Shown here: positions 17,275 through 26,259 of the stretch, one piece after another
Layout: each line of letters starts with the position of its first letter
How positions within the stretch are numbered: the first letter of the stretch is position 1
DNA from: CAADGU01 sp964581605
GTDB taxonomy: Bacteria; Chloroflexota; Anaerolineae; Promineifilales; Promineifilaceae
NCBI GenBank assembly: GCA_964581605.1
Contig: CAZOPF010000011.1
Location: 1 to 64,000, forward strand
DNA length: 64,000 nucleotides
Direction of reading: 5' to 3'
Program-made: the position numbers and the translations under genes
The notes under the pieces: generated by a model
Database searches by the model: none
Told to the model about the DNA's origin: nothing
The model's input: the letters and a program-made list of their open reading frames with translations, nothing else

Positions 17275-19185
17275 TTATTGATCGTCAAAATGTAGCCCAG
17301 TGGCCAGAGGATACGTGTCGGCCGTCTGGCCGGAAACGGGTAAGCGCCGGCCGTCAGGTGGTGTATACAAACCCACCTGCACTGCAAACGGGCCATCGCT
17401 GGCGGGTAGTGGCAAAGGATGTAACTGGAGGATGCGATCACCCACTTGCAGGGAAATGGGAGCGGCATCCAGGGCATCATGTTGGGCCACAAGCTCCCCC
17501 TGGGCATTCAGTAAATGCACAAAAATGGTCAGATGGTTTGGCAGCGGGTTGTTCACTTGCCACCGTGTTACCAGGTAGGCCGTATCGCCTGATTCAAGGG
17601 GCAGAAACTGGTACCCTTCCAATGTGAGCATATCGCCAAACGTGACTGGCTCTGGTAGTAACGATATTTCAGGCATGGTCGGCAGATGATACATGGCAAA
17701 AGAAGGCGTTTGTTGGCTCCGGTAGATTGGGTCATCTGGCAGTTGCAGCATCTCTTGCAGGATGGGTGAAAGCGGAGCAAATTCGGGGATGTAGAGACGG
17801 CCGTGCCCATCCCCCGTGAACACCATCGCCCCGGCCACGCCTGGCCCGGCCTGAATCCAACGGGCATTAGTTGGGGGCACGGCCGTGCGCTGCCATGACT
17901 CCGCGTCAATTTGCTCAAAAAACGGGTCCGCCATGATGATGTCACCAGCCGGTTGGCTTTGCTCAAAACGGGCGATGTCCAGCAGGATCGCCTGATAATG
18001 GTTCAGCCGCGTCTCCTCAGCCTGCGCCCAGTGAATGAAGCCATCTTTAACTGTGCGGGCTATATTGAATGTTAGTAGAGCAAACAGTAAACAGTAAACA
18101 GTGAACAGTAAGAGCCTGCGCCTACCACTGTAAACTGTTAACTGTTCACTGTTCACTATTAACTTCTCCACCGATATGCCAACCACCACGAACACGGCCG
18201 GTAATGCGCCAATGAGGCGGATGGTGCTGGGGGATTGGGGCGTCAGGGCGCTGGGCAGCAGCCCCACCACCAGCCAGGTGAGCAGCAGGGCATAGGGAAA
18301 CAGGCGAATCCGCCATAGTGAAATGAGCAACCCGGCATAAAAGAACACGGCCGTGAACCAATCAAACAATGGCTTTCCAGGCAGGCCATACGTCCAGCGC
18401 GGGTCGCCAGTGAAGCTAAACACGCCTATGGTTGCCAGCGTCGCCTCCAGTATGGGTTGGCTGTTTCCTTGCCGCAGCGCGTCCAGCGGCCCCCCTAACT
18501 GGTCTACCCGCTGCAACAGCGATGGATCACGCCACCAGGTCAGATAAAGAGGGAGGGCAACTAACACGGCCGTGCCCAATACCACCACTCCATTTTTCAC
18601 CGTTACTCGCCACTGCTTGCGTTGGGTGAGGATGAGGACGGCCGTGAGCAACACCGGCCAGAGTAACATCAGCTGTGCGGCCGTATAAGTGTACAGGCTC
18701 AACCCCAACAGCAGCCCGGCCAACCAGGGTCTCTTTTGCCAAAACCAGGCTGCCCCCACCAGAAACAACGGCTCCATGATCGGGCGAATCCCGATGCGGC
18801 TAAAGATGACCGGCCACCAGGAAATAGCCAGACCCAATCCGGCCGTGACGGCCGTGGCCAGCCCAAACTCCCGCCTGGCCCAGCGCATCGTTGCCGCCAC
18901 CAGCATCATTCCCCAAAAGACGGAAGCCAGCCGCGCCTGCAAATAATTTTCGCCTAGCGCCAGATAAAACGGGATGCCCCCATAGTGATAGAGCGGTTCG
19001 TGCCCATACCCATCCCGAAAAAAAAGGGCGATATTGCCGGCCAAAATCGAAGCCGGCATACCGGCGTCCAGCACCTCGTCCTGAGAAAGGCCAGGCGGCA
19101 CATCTCGCAGCAGTGCCAGCCGAAACACGGCCGCCAGTAACAGCACACCCACCATCAACCAAAGTTCACTCTGTCGTTTTGTCAT
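17275..19185 (-). CDS. GT39-like membrane glycosyltransferase
   Basis: About 636 residues with around ten membrane segments, and LSQDEVLDAGMPASIL in the first loop (acidic DE pair). The C-terminal beta region shares FVHLLNAQGELVAQ and QVGLYTPPDGRR with the gene at 12933, so the two are related there. A GTGAACA-type repeat block (18081-18163) is translated within the gene as EKLIVNSEQLTVYSGRRRL just before a membrane segment. The start MTKRQSEL at 19185 is the best guess; an earlier codon at 19218 only adds spacer sequence. Substrate unknown. Confidence 0.75.
   Translation of the reverse strand: MTKRQSELWLMVGVLLLAAVFRLALLRDVPPGLSQDEVLDAGMPASILAGNIALFFRDGYGHEPLYHYGGIPFYLALGENYLQARLASVFWGMMLVAATMRWARREFGLATAVTAGLGLAISWWPVIFSRIGIRPIMEPLFLVGAAWFWQKRPWLAGLLLGLSLYTYTAAQLMLLWPVLLTAVLILTQRKQWRVTVKNGVVVLGTAVLVALPLYLTWWRDPSLLQRVDQLGGPLDALRQGNSQPILEATLATIGVFSFTGDPRWTYGLPGKPLFDWFTAVFFYAGLLISLWRIRLFPYALLLTWLVVGLLPSALTPQSPSTIRLIGALPAVFVVVGISVEKLIVNSEQLTVYSGRRRLLLFTVYCLLFALLTFNIARTVKDGFIHWAQAEETRLNHYQAILLDIARFEQSQPAGDIIMADPFFEQIDAESWQRTAVPPTNARWIQAGPGVAGAMVFTGDGHGRLYIPEFAPLSPILQEMLQLPDDPIYRSQQTPSFAMYHLPTMPEISLLPEPVTFGDMLTLEGYQFLPLESGDTAYLVTRWQVNNPLPNHLTIFVHLLNAQGELVAQHDALDAAPISLQVGDRILQLHPLPLPASDGPFAVQVGLYTPPDGRRLPVSGQTADTYPLATGLHFDDQ
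18081..18163. repeat. GTGAACA-type inverted heptamer repeat within a gene
   Basis: The arms are CAAACAGTAAACAGTAAACA at 18081 and CACTGTAAACTGTTAACTGT at 18126. This is the same unit as spacers at 10196 and 26932, but here it is translated in frame on the minus strand. Confidence 0.75.
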
Positions 19186-19218
19186 GTCTGACGATGAGGT
19201 AATTGCGTATTTTCCCAA

Positions 19219-20979
19219 TTACTCAACTACATAAATGAGTATCGAATACCCCACCCGGTCATCCGGCTCTCTGGTCCGGAACCAGGGGTACACATTTTTG
19301 CTTGCCCAGTGAGATTCCCACAGGCTGCTGGCGCTGATAGCATAGATACCTGGTTCAGGCTGTGCCGGATCAAAAGGGGGCGAACTCCACAAGGAATAAA
19401 ATTCGGGGCGGGGGAAGCCGGGCATTGGCTCATAAGGTAGGCCATAATAGGCGGGATCGGCCGTGCCAAACCAGCCCAGTTTCACCGAGTCCACCCCGTT
19501 TTCCGCCATCCAGATTTGCAGCCGCCGCAAATCCTGACCCCAATCAATGTTACTATCGGCCAGCAAACGTGGGCCATTTTCCGGCCCACCGGCCGCTGCG
19601 TTGAAGAAGCTAAGATAGTGAGGATGGATGGTGAGGGTTTCCAGCAGCAAGAGCAGGGGGAGGGCGTAGACCGTAATCCGTAAAACGTAAGTGGTAATCG
19701 GTGAGCGGTAATCAGAGTTGCGTTTCCACTTGCCACTTGCCACTTGCCACCTGCTACCTGCCCCTAATCCACTTATGAGAACCAACAATAAGGGTAGGAT
19801 GGGCAGCAGATGGCGGTAGCCGATGTTGACGCCGCTCCACATGCTGAGGGCAACATAGTAGAGGCCAGGGATGAGCAAGTAGAGGGCGTTTCGCCGGGTG
19901 TGTGGCCGCCAGAGGAGCACGGCCGTAGCCACCGGCAGACTAATGAGAATTGCCAGGGGGGTTTTTACCAGGAAGGCGATGGGGAAGTAGAGCAGAAAGC
20001 CCTGGTCTGAAAATTCGCCGAGCAGAAAAGCCGCACGGCCACCCCGGCTGACATTGAGAATTTGATCTAGCCCGGCCCAAAAGGTGGGCATGGGGCCGCT
20101 CCATTTGTTTAGGAAATGCAGCGCCTCTGAAGGAAATCGGAACGGCCCCCATTCAAAGCCGAAAATGGCCCAGGTGATGAATAAAGCCAGAGGTACGGCC
20201 GTGCCCAGCTGCCCCACCCGCCGTAGAGCACCTCGCCAGTACGGGCCGGTTTGGGCTGGATAAAGCGGTAAAAGGGCCAGTAACCCCAGAACAGGCAGAA
20301 AGCCCAATGCAGAAAGTTTGCTGCCAAAAGCCAGCCCCAACGCCACACCACCCCCCAACCAGCGCGGCCAATGCCATGCGGCCGTTTGCCACAGCCGCCA
20401 CAACAAGTAAATGGTGAGAAAGCTAAAAAGCGCCCCACCCAGATCAGTGGTAATGAGACGGCCGTGCGCCAGGATATTTGGCTCAAACAGCAGCAAAAAA
20501 AACGCCAACAGCCCGGCCGGTTGCCCCCATAACTCTCGCGCAAAGTGGAAGCCGGCCAGTGCCAGAAAAATAGTCAGGAAAACAACCGGCAGCCGCCCCA
20601 AGAAGATCATGCGCGTCACATCATGGTTGGCGTGCCATAGAAACTGCTCGGCAAAGAGATACCAGTAAATGTCCGGTGGGGCCAATTCCCGCCAACTGGC
20701 ATGGTCGAATGGGACAACGACATCAGGCAGGGTAAGCAGCAGCAGGGCGCTGAGGCTGTTGATGAGCGGCGGATGTTCCAGGCTGAGGCGGGGGTCGCCG
20801 CCCGAGCGCAAAAAGGCGATACCCCGCGCCAGATGATTTTGCTCATCCATCGTGGGGCTGTCCAGCACCAGGCTGTTCAGCGCCAGCCCGAAAAAGAGGA
20901 GGATAAGGGATACGGCCCAAAGCAGCTTTAGGTTAGCCATCCAGACGGCCGATGTGGAGTAGGTGCGCCCTTTTGCCAT
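19219..20979 (-). CDS. GT39/PMT-type membrane glycosyltransferase
   Basis: A 586-residue protein starting MAKGRTYS at 20979; the longer frame upstream is untypical spacer. About 11 membrane segments. The first loop has TMDEQNHLARGIAFLR and LEHPPLINSL, both GT-C features. A ADSNIDWGQDLRRLQIWM segment matches the gene at 12933, showing they are paralogues, although this one lacks the C-terminal beta domain. A repeat block at 19664-19762 is translated as WQVASGKWKRNSDYRSPITT before the last membrane segments. It is divergent from the Ser/Thr kinase gene. Confidence 0.8.
   Translation of the reverse strand: MAKGRTYSTSAVWMANLKLLWAVSLILLFFGLALNSLVLDSPTMDEQNHLARGIAFLRSGGDPRLSLEHPPLINSLSALLLLTLPDVVVPFDHASWRELAPPDIYWYLFAEQFLWHANHDVTRMIFLGRLPVVFLTIFLALAGFHFARELWGQPAGLLAFFLLLFEPNILAHGRLITTDLGGALFSFLTIYLLWRLWQTAAWHWPRWLGGGVALGLAFGSKLSALGFLPVLGLLALLPLYPAQTGPYWRGALRRVGQLGTAVPLALFITWAIFGFEWGPFRFPSEALHFLNKWSGPMPTFWAGLDQILNVSRGGRAAFLLGEFSDQGFLLYFPIAFLVKTPLAILISLPVATAVLLWRPHTRRNALYLLIPGLYYVALSMWSGVNIGYRHLLPILPLLLVLISGLGAGSRWQVASGKWKRNSDYRSPITTYVLRITVYALPLLLLLETLTIHPHYLSFFNAAAGGPENGPRLLADSNIDWGQDLRRLQIWMAENGVDSVKLGWFGTADPAYYGLPYEPMPGFPRPEFYSLWSSPPFDPAQPEPGIYAISASSLWESHWASKNVYPWFRTREPDDRVGYSILIYVVE
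19664..19762. repeat. Mixed heptamer repeat block inside glycosyltransferase gene
   Basis: CGTAAAC/CGTAATC units are followed by four copies of CACTTGC-type units. On the minus strand they read in frame as part of the protein. The same two unit families occur in spacers (8985 and 39481). Confidence 0.7.
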
Positions 20980-21140
20980 AGCGGGCGGATTATATGCCGG
21001 GCTAACATGAAAGTGAAAACTACGGTTCGCTGCTTGAAGAAACTGCCCATACCCATCCTTTACCAAACCGGGTATACTTAAAGCACTGATGAGTGAAGCT
21101 ACCCTAACAACTCTGTATTGGCTCCCTGGTTCAAAAGCCC

Positions 21141-23831
21141 ATGACAGATCAAGCGGCAGCGCCTGCAAATAAACCGCAATCCCCCTCAGGAACGCCTCCG
21201 GAACAGCAACCCACTTCCCTCCTTATTGCCAACCGGTATCAGGTGGCAAATCGCCTTGTGGGTGGCATGGGTATTGTCTACCTGTGTAATGATCGCATTA
21301 CCCATGACCTGGTAGCCCTCAAAACATTCAAACCGGAATATATCTCTTCCCGACCTGCTCGTGATCTTTTCTTGCGTGAGGGCACAATGTGGGTGGAACT
21401 GGGCAAACACCCCAACATTGTTCAGGCTTATCGTGTGGAACGGATTGGCGACGGCCGTGAAGTGTACCTCGTCCTCGAATGGGTGCAGCAGCCAGAAGGC
21501 AAACGCACCCCCTCCCTGCGCTCCTGGCTGCGCAAAGGCAAACCCCTTCCCCTGGAACAGGCCATCTTATTTGCTCTGCATGTGGCCAGAGGCATGAAAT
21601 ATGCCACCAAAAAAATACCGGGACTCGTCCACCGAGACCTCAAACCAGAAAATATCCTGATTGGCGTGAATGGGCAGGCTCGTGTCACCGACTTTGGCCT
21701 GGCCAGTACCCTTAGCAGCCTGGGTAAAGATAGCGGTGCCGCCACATTGGATGATCTGCCTGAGCTATTCAACCGCACCCAACTGACACAGGGTGCGGCC
21801 GGCACCCCCCTCTACATGGCCCCGGAGCAATGGCTTCAGCTCAAGCTAGACGCACGTGCCGATATTTATGCCCTGGGTTGTATTTTTTATGAGATGGTCA
21901 CCGGCCGTTTTGCGGCCGAAGGCAAAGAGCGGGAAGAGCTGAAGGAAATTCACCTCAAAGGGCAAATCAAATCACCAGACAGTTCCCTCCCTCGTGATAT
22001 TCACCTGTTCCTGCAAAAATGTCTGGCTCTTAAACCAATTGAACGCTATCCCAGTTGGAAAGAAGTAGAAAGCGCCCTTACGGGCATGTATACCATCATC
22101 TTCGGCAAACCTGCCCCGGAGGAGCGCATTGACCAGGAAGATTCCCGCGAAGAAAGATTGCGTGCCGCGCACTCTTACAATACGATGGGCCTCTCCTATT
22201 TTGACATTGGCAAGCTGGACGTCGCAGTGATGTATTTTGAGCAGGTTGTGAATATCGCCCGCCGCGAAAACGCGCCGGAAGTGGAAGGTATGGGTTTGGG
22301 CAACCTCGGCCGTGTCTATACTGCCCTCGGTTACATAGAACGCGCCATCGAATTTCACGAGGAACATCTCACCATTGCCCACCAACTGCGTGACCGCGCC
22401 CAGGAAGGATTTGCATTGGGTAATCTAGGGCGTGCTTACCGCCACTCCCGCGAACCAGAAAAGTCTATCCGTTACCATGAACGCGAACTGCACATTGCCC
22501 ATGAACTGGCTGACCGTTTCAAAGAAGCGGCCGCCTTGCACAGCCTGGGTGAATCATACCGACAGGTGGGAAATGCGGAAAAAGCCGTCGCCTACTATAA
22601 ACAATCATTAGCCATTGCCCGTGATATTGGCGACCGTACCCGTGTGGAACGCATTCTCAACAGCATGGGCAAGTTTTACCTCGGCCGGGGCGAGTCTAAA
22701 GAAGCCGTAACTCTCTTCAAACAGACGTTGGAAATTGCCCGGCAAATTGGTGACCGGGTAGGTGAGGGCGAGGCCTGGGGCAACCTGGGTATGTTGTATG
22801 AAGAAATGGGTAAACCCGACCGCGCTCTGGAGTTCTACCAAACTGCCCTCACGATTTCTAAAGAAAGCAAAGACCTGAATACGCTTTTTCGCAATCTCAT
22901 GCGCCTGGGTAATCTGTATTTGAGCCAGAATCACATCCCGGAAGCGGGCGATTATCTCCTGCTGGCACTGGACACCGCTCTGGAAATGAGCGACCAGAAT
23001 CGGGAAATGGAGGCACGTTTCAAATTGGGCATTGTCCTGAAGGAACGAGGCGAATACTTTGAGGCGGCCCGTTTGCAGCGGCAGGCGTTGCGTCTGGCCC
23101 AGGAAATGGGCAACCAGGAACAGGAAGAAAAATCACTGCTTGAGTTGAGCCGCGCTTATGAAGCATGGGGGGATTGGGGACGGGCAATTGATTATCTGAT
23201 GCAAACCCTGTATATGCTAGAAAAACGCAATGACACGCGGGAAATGGCTCGCTATTATGCCCAGCTGGCTGCGTTATATCGCAAATCGGCCCAATGGAAG
23301 CCGGCTCTGGAACTATATGACAAGGCGTTAGAGCTGGCCCGCTTTGCCCATGATTTGCCGCTGGAAGTGGAACTGCTTAATCATATCGCCTCCACACTGC
23401 ATGAATCGAATGACTCCAAACTGGCACTGACCCGTTTGAAGGAGGCGCTCGACCTGGCAAAGAGCCAGAATTATGATGTTGGGGAGGCGGCGACTCTAAG
23501 CAATTTGGGGCTGGTCCACCATGAGACGGGCAATAAGCGCACGGCCGTGAGCCATTTGGAGAAGGCGGTATCTGTGGCGAAAAAGTCAAAACGCAGCAAC
23601 AGTGTTGCCTCGGCCAGTTATAAGTTGGCCAAGGTGCTGGTGGAGCAAGAGCGGTGGGACAAAGCCGAACCTCATGCACAACAGGCTTATCAGCTTTACC
23701 GAAGAATGGGCAAAACGCAGATGGCTGACACATTGTCCCAACTGTTGGCTGATATTGAGAAAAATAAGGGGCGTTCGACGGGCTTTTTTACCACCGATTT
23801 CTTGCGTTCGTCGGGGGGGTCTTCAACATAA
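21141..23831 (+). CDS. Serine/threonine protein kinase with C-terminal TPR array
   Basis: An 896-residue soluble protein. Residues 33-320 are a Hanks-type kinase: glycine loop LVGGMGIV (39-46), K61 in VALKTF, E80, HRDLKPEN (164-171), DFGLA (184-188), and APEQW in the activation segment. Residues about 345-885 hold some 12-13 tetratricopeptide repeats, seen as recurring GNLGRxY and AIEFHEEHLxIAxQ patterns. There is no membrane segment, unlike PknB. Probably a cytoplasmic kinase whose TPRs bind partners. An FHA-containing histidine kinase at 48086 could be a phosphothreonine reader, but that link is a guess. Confidence 0.92.
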   Translation: MTDQAAAPANKPQSPSGTPPEQQPTSLLIANRYQVANRLVGGMGIVYLCNDRITHDLVALKTFKPEYISSRPARDLFLREGTMWVELGKHPNIVQAYRVERIGDGREVYLVLEWVQQPEGKRTPSLRSWLRKGKPLPLEQAILFALHVARGMKYATKKIPGLVHRDLKPENILIGVNGQARVTDFGLASTLSSLGKDSGAATLDDLPELFNRTQLTQGAAGTPLYMAPEQWLQLKLDARADIYALGCIFYEMVTGRFAAEGKEREELKEIHLKGQIKSPDSSLPRDIHLFLQKCLALKPIERYPSWKEVESALTGMYTIIFGKPAPEERIDQEDSREERLRAAHSYNTMGLSYFDIGKLDVAVMYFEQVVNIARRENAPEVEGMGLGNLGRVYTALGYIERAIEFHEEHLTIAHQLRDRAQEGFALGNLGRAYRHSREPEKSIRYHERELHIAHELADRFKEAAALHSLGESYRQVGNAEKAVAYYKQSLAIARDIGDRTRVERILNSMGKFYLGRGESKEAVTLFKQTLEIARQIGDRVGEGEAWGNLGMLYEEMGKPDRALEFYQTALTISKESKDLNTLFRNLMRLGNLYLSQNHIPEAGDYLLLALDTALEMSDQNREMEARFKLGIVLKERGEYFEAARLQRQALRLAQEMGNQEQEEKSLLELSRAYEAWGDWGRAIDYLMQTLYMLEKRNDTREMARYYAQLAALYRKSAQWKPALELYDKALELARFAHDLPLEVELLNHIASTLHESNDSKLALTRLKEALDLAKSQNYDVGEAATLSNLGLVHHETGNKRTAVSHLEKAVSVAKKSKRSNSVASASYKLAKVLVEQERWDKAEPHAQQAYQLYRRMGKTQMADTLSQLLADIEKNKGRSTGFFTTDFLRSSGGSST

Positions 23832-23840
23832 TTGAGCAAA

Positions 23841-24143
23841 TTACTCAATTAGCGGCTCATCTGGTTTATGCCGCCGGGCGAGTTCCTGGCACACATCGTG
23901 CCAGGTCAGGTCGTAGGCGGCTAATAATACCAGCAGGTGGAAGGTGAGATCGGCGGCCTCTTCCACAATCCGCTTTTTCCCCTGCCCTTTGGCGGCCAAA
24001 ATCAGTTCCACGGCTTCTTCGCCCACCTTTTTAACAATCTCGTCCTCACCGGCCGTGAACAGGCTGTTGGTGTATGAACCTGGTTTAGGATGTAATTTCC
24101 GGTCTTGAATTAACGCAAACAATCTCTCCGCAAAATCGCTCAT
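23841..24143 (-). CDS. hisE: Phosphoribosyl-ATP pyrophosphatase
   Basis: A 100-residue enzyme of histidine biosynthesis that hydrolyses phosphoribosyl-ATP to phosphoribosyl-AMP. The pattern KVGEEAVELILAAK followed by EEAADLTFHLLVLL gives the ExxE/ExxD Mg-binding helices. SYTNSLF near 23 is also typical of the family. It is a stand-alone form, not fused to HisI; no other his gene is in the window. Confidence 0.92.
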   Translation of the reverse strand: MSDFAERLFALIQDRKLHPKPGSYTNSLFTAGEDEIVKKVGEEAVELILAAKGQGKKRIVEEAADLTFHLLVLLAAYDLTWHDVCQELARRHKPDEPLIE

Positions 24144-24252
24144 CTTTTGCCTTTAAGTTACAAAGAATAGGTTCGCTCTTAATCATAGAACGGACGGTGT
24201 CAGCTTTGATATCCATTGTAACTGACTTACCGATAGGAACAACTCGAGCCAT
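24085..24252 (-). CDS. Possible small protein upstream of hisE
   Basis: A 55-residue frame starting MARVVPIGKSVTMDIKAD with AGGTGG four bases before the ATG. Its last third overlaps the start of hisE in another frame. Codon use and the end are unremarkable; no family recognised. It may be a leader, a remnant or not translated. Confidence 0.2.
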   Translation of the reverse strand: MARVVPIGKSVTMDIKADTVRSMIKSEPILCNLKAKDERFCGEIVCVNSRPEITS

Positions 24253-24276
24253 GTTCCACCTTTTGTAGATGTTATT

Positions 24277-24762
24277 TCACCCAACACCAACGACCGCCCG
24301 GCCGCGTGCCTTTTCAGGGTAGCGCATGTCCATCAGGGAGACGCCCACGCCGTAAGTGATGAATTCGCCGACAGGTTTTACCTGAATGACGGCCGTCTCT
24401 GCCATCACATCCACATCCAATTCCAGGCCACGAAAGAGCGGTTTGAGGGCATCAGCTGGCAAATCAGCCGGGGTCAATATGGTCGCTTCGCCGGCAAAGG
24501 TGATAGTTGCTGCTGGAATTTTGATCCAGGGCATAATGGCAATGCGTTTATGGATGGGAATGGTGAGGGAAACATGCGGGTTTTGAGCGATGTGGCGTAC
24601 TTTCCAGGCAGATTTGTTCGAGCTAATGAGCAGGGTACGGCCGTAAACTGTGTACACTACCCCTACTGTCCGGGCCTCACCCCGGGCTGTTACCATGCCC
24701 AATACGGCAAATAGCTGCTGCTCCACTTCCTGCCAGACCTTTTGTGTATTTAATTCCATCAT
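24277..24762 (-). CDS. Pyridoxamine 5'-phosphate oxidase-fold protein
   Basis: About 161 residues from MMELNTQKVWQEV at 24762; AGGGG lies eight bases upstream. The longer frame only reads through a partial MITE-like element. RTVGVVYTVYGRTLLISSNKSAWKVRHIAQNPHVSLTI is typical of the flavin/F420-binding split-barrel family (residues about 30-70); the shorter segment TSNKSAWKVRHI-type contact is visible as SNKSAWKVRHI. Such proteins reduce or bind small molecules with FMN, F420 or heme. The substrate cannot be assigned. It is upstream of hisE on the same strand. Confidence 0.72.
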   Translation of the reverse strand: MMELNTQKVWQEVEQQLFAVLGMVTARGEARTVGVVYTVYGRTLLISSNKSAWKVRHIAQNPHVSLTIPIHKRIAIMPWIKIPAATITFAGEATILTPADLPADALKPLFRGLELDVDVMAETAVIQVKPVGEFITYGVGVSLMDMRYPEKARGRAVVGVG

Positions 24763-24776
24763 AATCAACACCCCTT

Positions 24777-24832
24777 TTAGTAACCGTGCAGTAATTATGT
24801 AATTGAGTAATTTGGTAATTAGCCGCTTCAAT
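24777..24832 (-). mobile_element. Partial MITE-like element (copy B)
   Basis: TTAGTAACCGTGCAGTAATT followed by the TAATTGAG/TAATTTGG core up to AGCCGCTTCAAT, after which the similarity stops. It is about half of the full element and lies directly upstream of the split-barrel gene. Confidence 0.65.
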
Positions 24833-24917
24833 ATGAGTGTCACGTAGCCGGTGATTCACGTCCAGTGTCAGGTGTCAAGAAGTTCGCCTGACAATTGGCA
24901 CATGCCCCTTGCCTGGC

Positions 24918-25406
24918 TCATTCACTCGCTTTCTGCGCTTGCAGCCGTTTGTGGGCCGTTTGGTAGTGGCCTACGGCCGGGACATGTTGCATCACCGCGC
25001 CCAGGCCAAACCGCGGCATATTTCCGTAGACACATTCATAACTCCCTGGCTCTACCACATATGTCTCATGCCAGATACCCACACTGCCATCATCCCCTAC
25101 AGCCTGGTTGAACCGCTTCCAGGCTGGCAGATGCGGGTCGCCTGGATGGCGGGCAAATGCCTCTAAATCTGCAAAAGATCGCCAATAAGAGACAAGCAGT
25201 GGCATCCGCCAGGCAATGAAAAAGTGCCCGCCTAAAAACCCTTTTTCAGGGTATTTGTATAAAGTTTCAATCATGGCGGGCATTGCTCTTAAGACCGGCA
25301 GCCATTGGCGCACGGCCGCCAGCCGGTTGATGCGCATGCCAATGAGAAAAACAACAAAAGGGTCCGCTGTAACGGCCGTGTAGCGACCATTAAAAATGTG
25401 AGCCAT
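24918..25406 (-). CDS. DUF4188 domain protein
   Basis: A 162-residue protein beginning MAHIFNGRYTAVTADPFVVF at 25406, with GGAGG seven bases before the ATG. The segments FVVFLIGMRIN, WLPVLRAMPAMI and FLGGHFFIAWRMPLLVSYWRS fit DUF4188, a dimeric alpha-beta-barrel-like family sometimes called monooxygenase-like. Metal ligands are not obvious, so an oxygenase role is unproven. A perfect 11-bp palindrome lies about 30 bases upstream and matches one in front of the neighbouring tetR, so it is likely repressed by that regulator. Confidence 0.75.
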   Translation of the reverse strand: MAHIFNGRYTAVTADPFVVFLIGMRINRLAAVRQWLPVLRAMPAMIETLYKYPEKGFLGGHFFIAWRMPLLVSYWRSFADLEAFARHPGDPHLPAWKRFNQAVGDDGSVGIWHETYVVEPGSYECVYGNMPRFGLGAVMQHVPAVGHYQTAHKRLQAQKASE

Positions 25407-25434
25407 ATTAACCTCCAAACAAGAGTCAGTACCC

Positions 25435-25445
25435 GAACATTGTTC
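25435..25445. promoter_or_regulatory. TetR operator 1 (GAACATTGTTC)
   Basis: A perfect 5-1-5 palindrome within CGAACATTGTTCAGATTA, between the stop of tetR and the start of the DUF4188 gene. The surrounding 18 bases match operator 2 except for two positions. Assigned to the adjacent TetR protein by proximity. Confidence 0.75.
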
Positions 25446-25463
25446 AGATTACTGCAAAAAAAA

Positions 25464-26066
25464 TCAGTGCATAAGCCCGGTGGCCATTGAGCGCAATGCT
25501 TCACGGTCGGCCGTCGCAAAATCGAATGGGTGATGGGTGAGATAGGTCAGCCGCAGCATGGCAATTCCATGCACGGCCGCCCAGGCCGTGTAGGCCATTT
25601 CCAATGGGCCATAGCCAGAACGTGGGCGAAATAACCCTTCATCAATCCCGCGCTGAATGGTTGCCAACAAAATAGAAAAGGAGGATTCCTCATCTTGCAC
25701 CTGCTCTGGCGTTCCGGCCAATGCCGGATTGGTAAACATGAGCAAATAATGGTCTGGATTCTGCATGGCAAATTGGATGTAGGCCAGGCCAATAGCAATC
25801 AGATATTCATCCGTTGGCAGAGAGGGGCTTACGGCCGCCATTGTTTGTGTCAATCGTTCATGCCCTTGCAGGCAGACGGCCGTGATAATTTCCTCTTTGC
25901 TGCCAAAATACTCATACAACCCGGCCGGGCTGTAATCAATCCGCTCGGCAATAGCCCGAATAGAGAGCGCATCCGCCCCCTGTTCAGTGACGATGTGCCG
26001 GGCTGCCTCCAGGATTGCCTCTTTGGTGCGCAGATGTCGCCGTTCGCGTGGAGTTAGTTTATCCAT
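25464..26066 (-). CDS. TetR family transcriptional regulator
   Basis: A 200-residue regulator. The N-terminal HTH region (about 12-58) reads TKEAILEAARHIVTEQGADALSIRAIAERIDYSPAGLYEYFGSK in two parts typical of TetR; the recognition helix is near SPAGLYEYF. The C-terminal ligand domain (about 70-200) resembles TetR_C_33-type domains (AAVHGIAMLRLTYL). Upstream lie an ideal promoter and a palindrome, so it is probably autorepressed; the next gene downstream (DUF4188) also has the palindrome. The ligand is unknown. Confidence 0.9.
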   Translation of the reverse strand: MDKLTPRERRHLRTKEAILEAARHIVTEQGADALSIRAIAERIDYSPAGLYEYFGSKEEIITAVCLQGHERLTQTMAAVSPSLPTDEYLIAIGLAYIQFAMQNPDHYLLMFTNPALAGTPEQVQDEESSFSILLATIQRGIDEGLFRPRSGYGPLEMAYTAWAAVHGIAMLRLTYLTHHPFDFATADREALRSMATGLMH

Positions 26067-26088
26067 TTCCGAATACCGATAAATTTAC

Positions 26089-26130
26089 GAACATTGTTCG
26101 GATAATGCCATAAGTTATAAAACTTGTCAA
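26089..26130 (-). promoter_or_regulatory. tetR promoter with operator 2
   Basis: On the minus strand TTGACA (26125-26130), a 17-base spacer and CATTAT (26102-26107) form a sigma-70-type promoter. The palindrome CGAACATTGTTCG (26088-26100; core GAACATTGTTC at 26089-26099) lies directly after the -10 box, where a repressor would block start of transcription. Its core is identical to operator 1. Confidence 0.8.
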
Positions 26131-26259
26131 GCGCCAAAAAAGATTTTGTGCGTAGAGACAGCCGACCTGATCCGTGCCCTTGGCGTTTGCCGCGGTTGAA
26201 ACAGATGGTTTCATCATTTTCTTAATGCACTGAGCTAAAATGTGTGATGGAGAGATACC

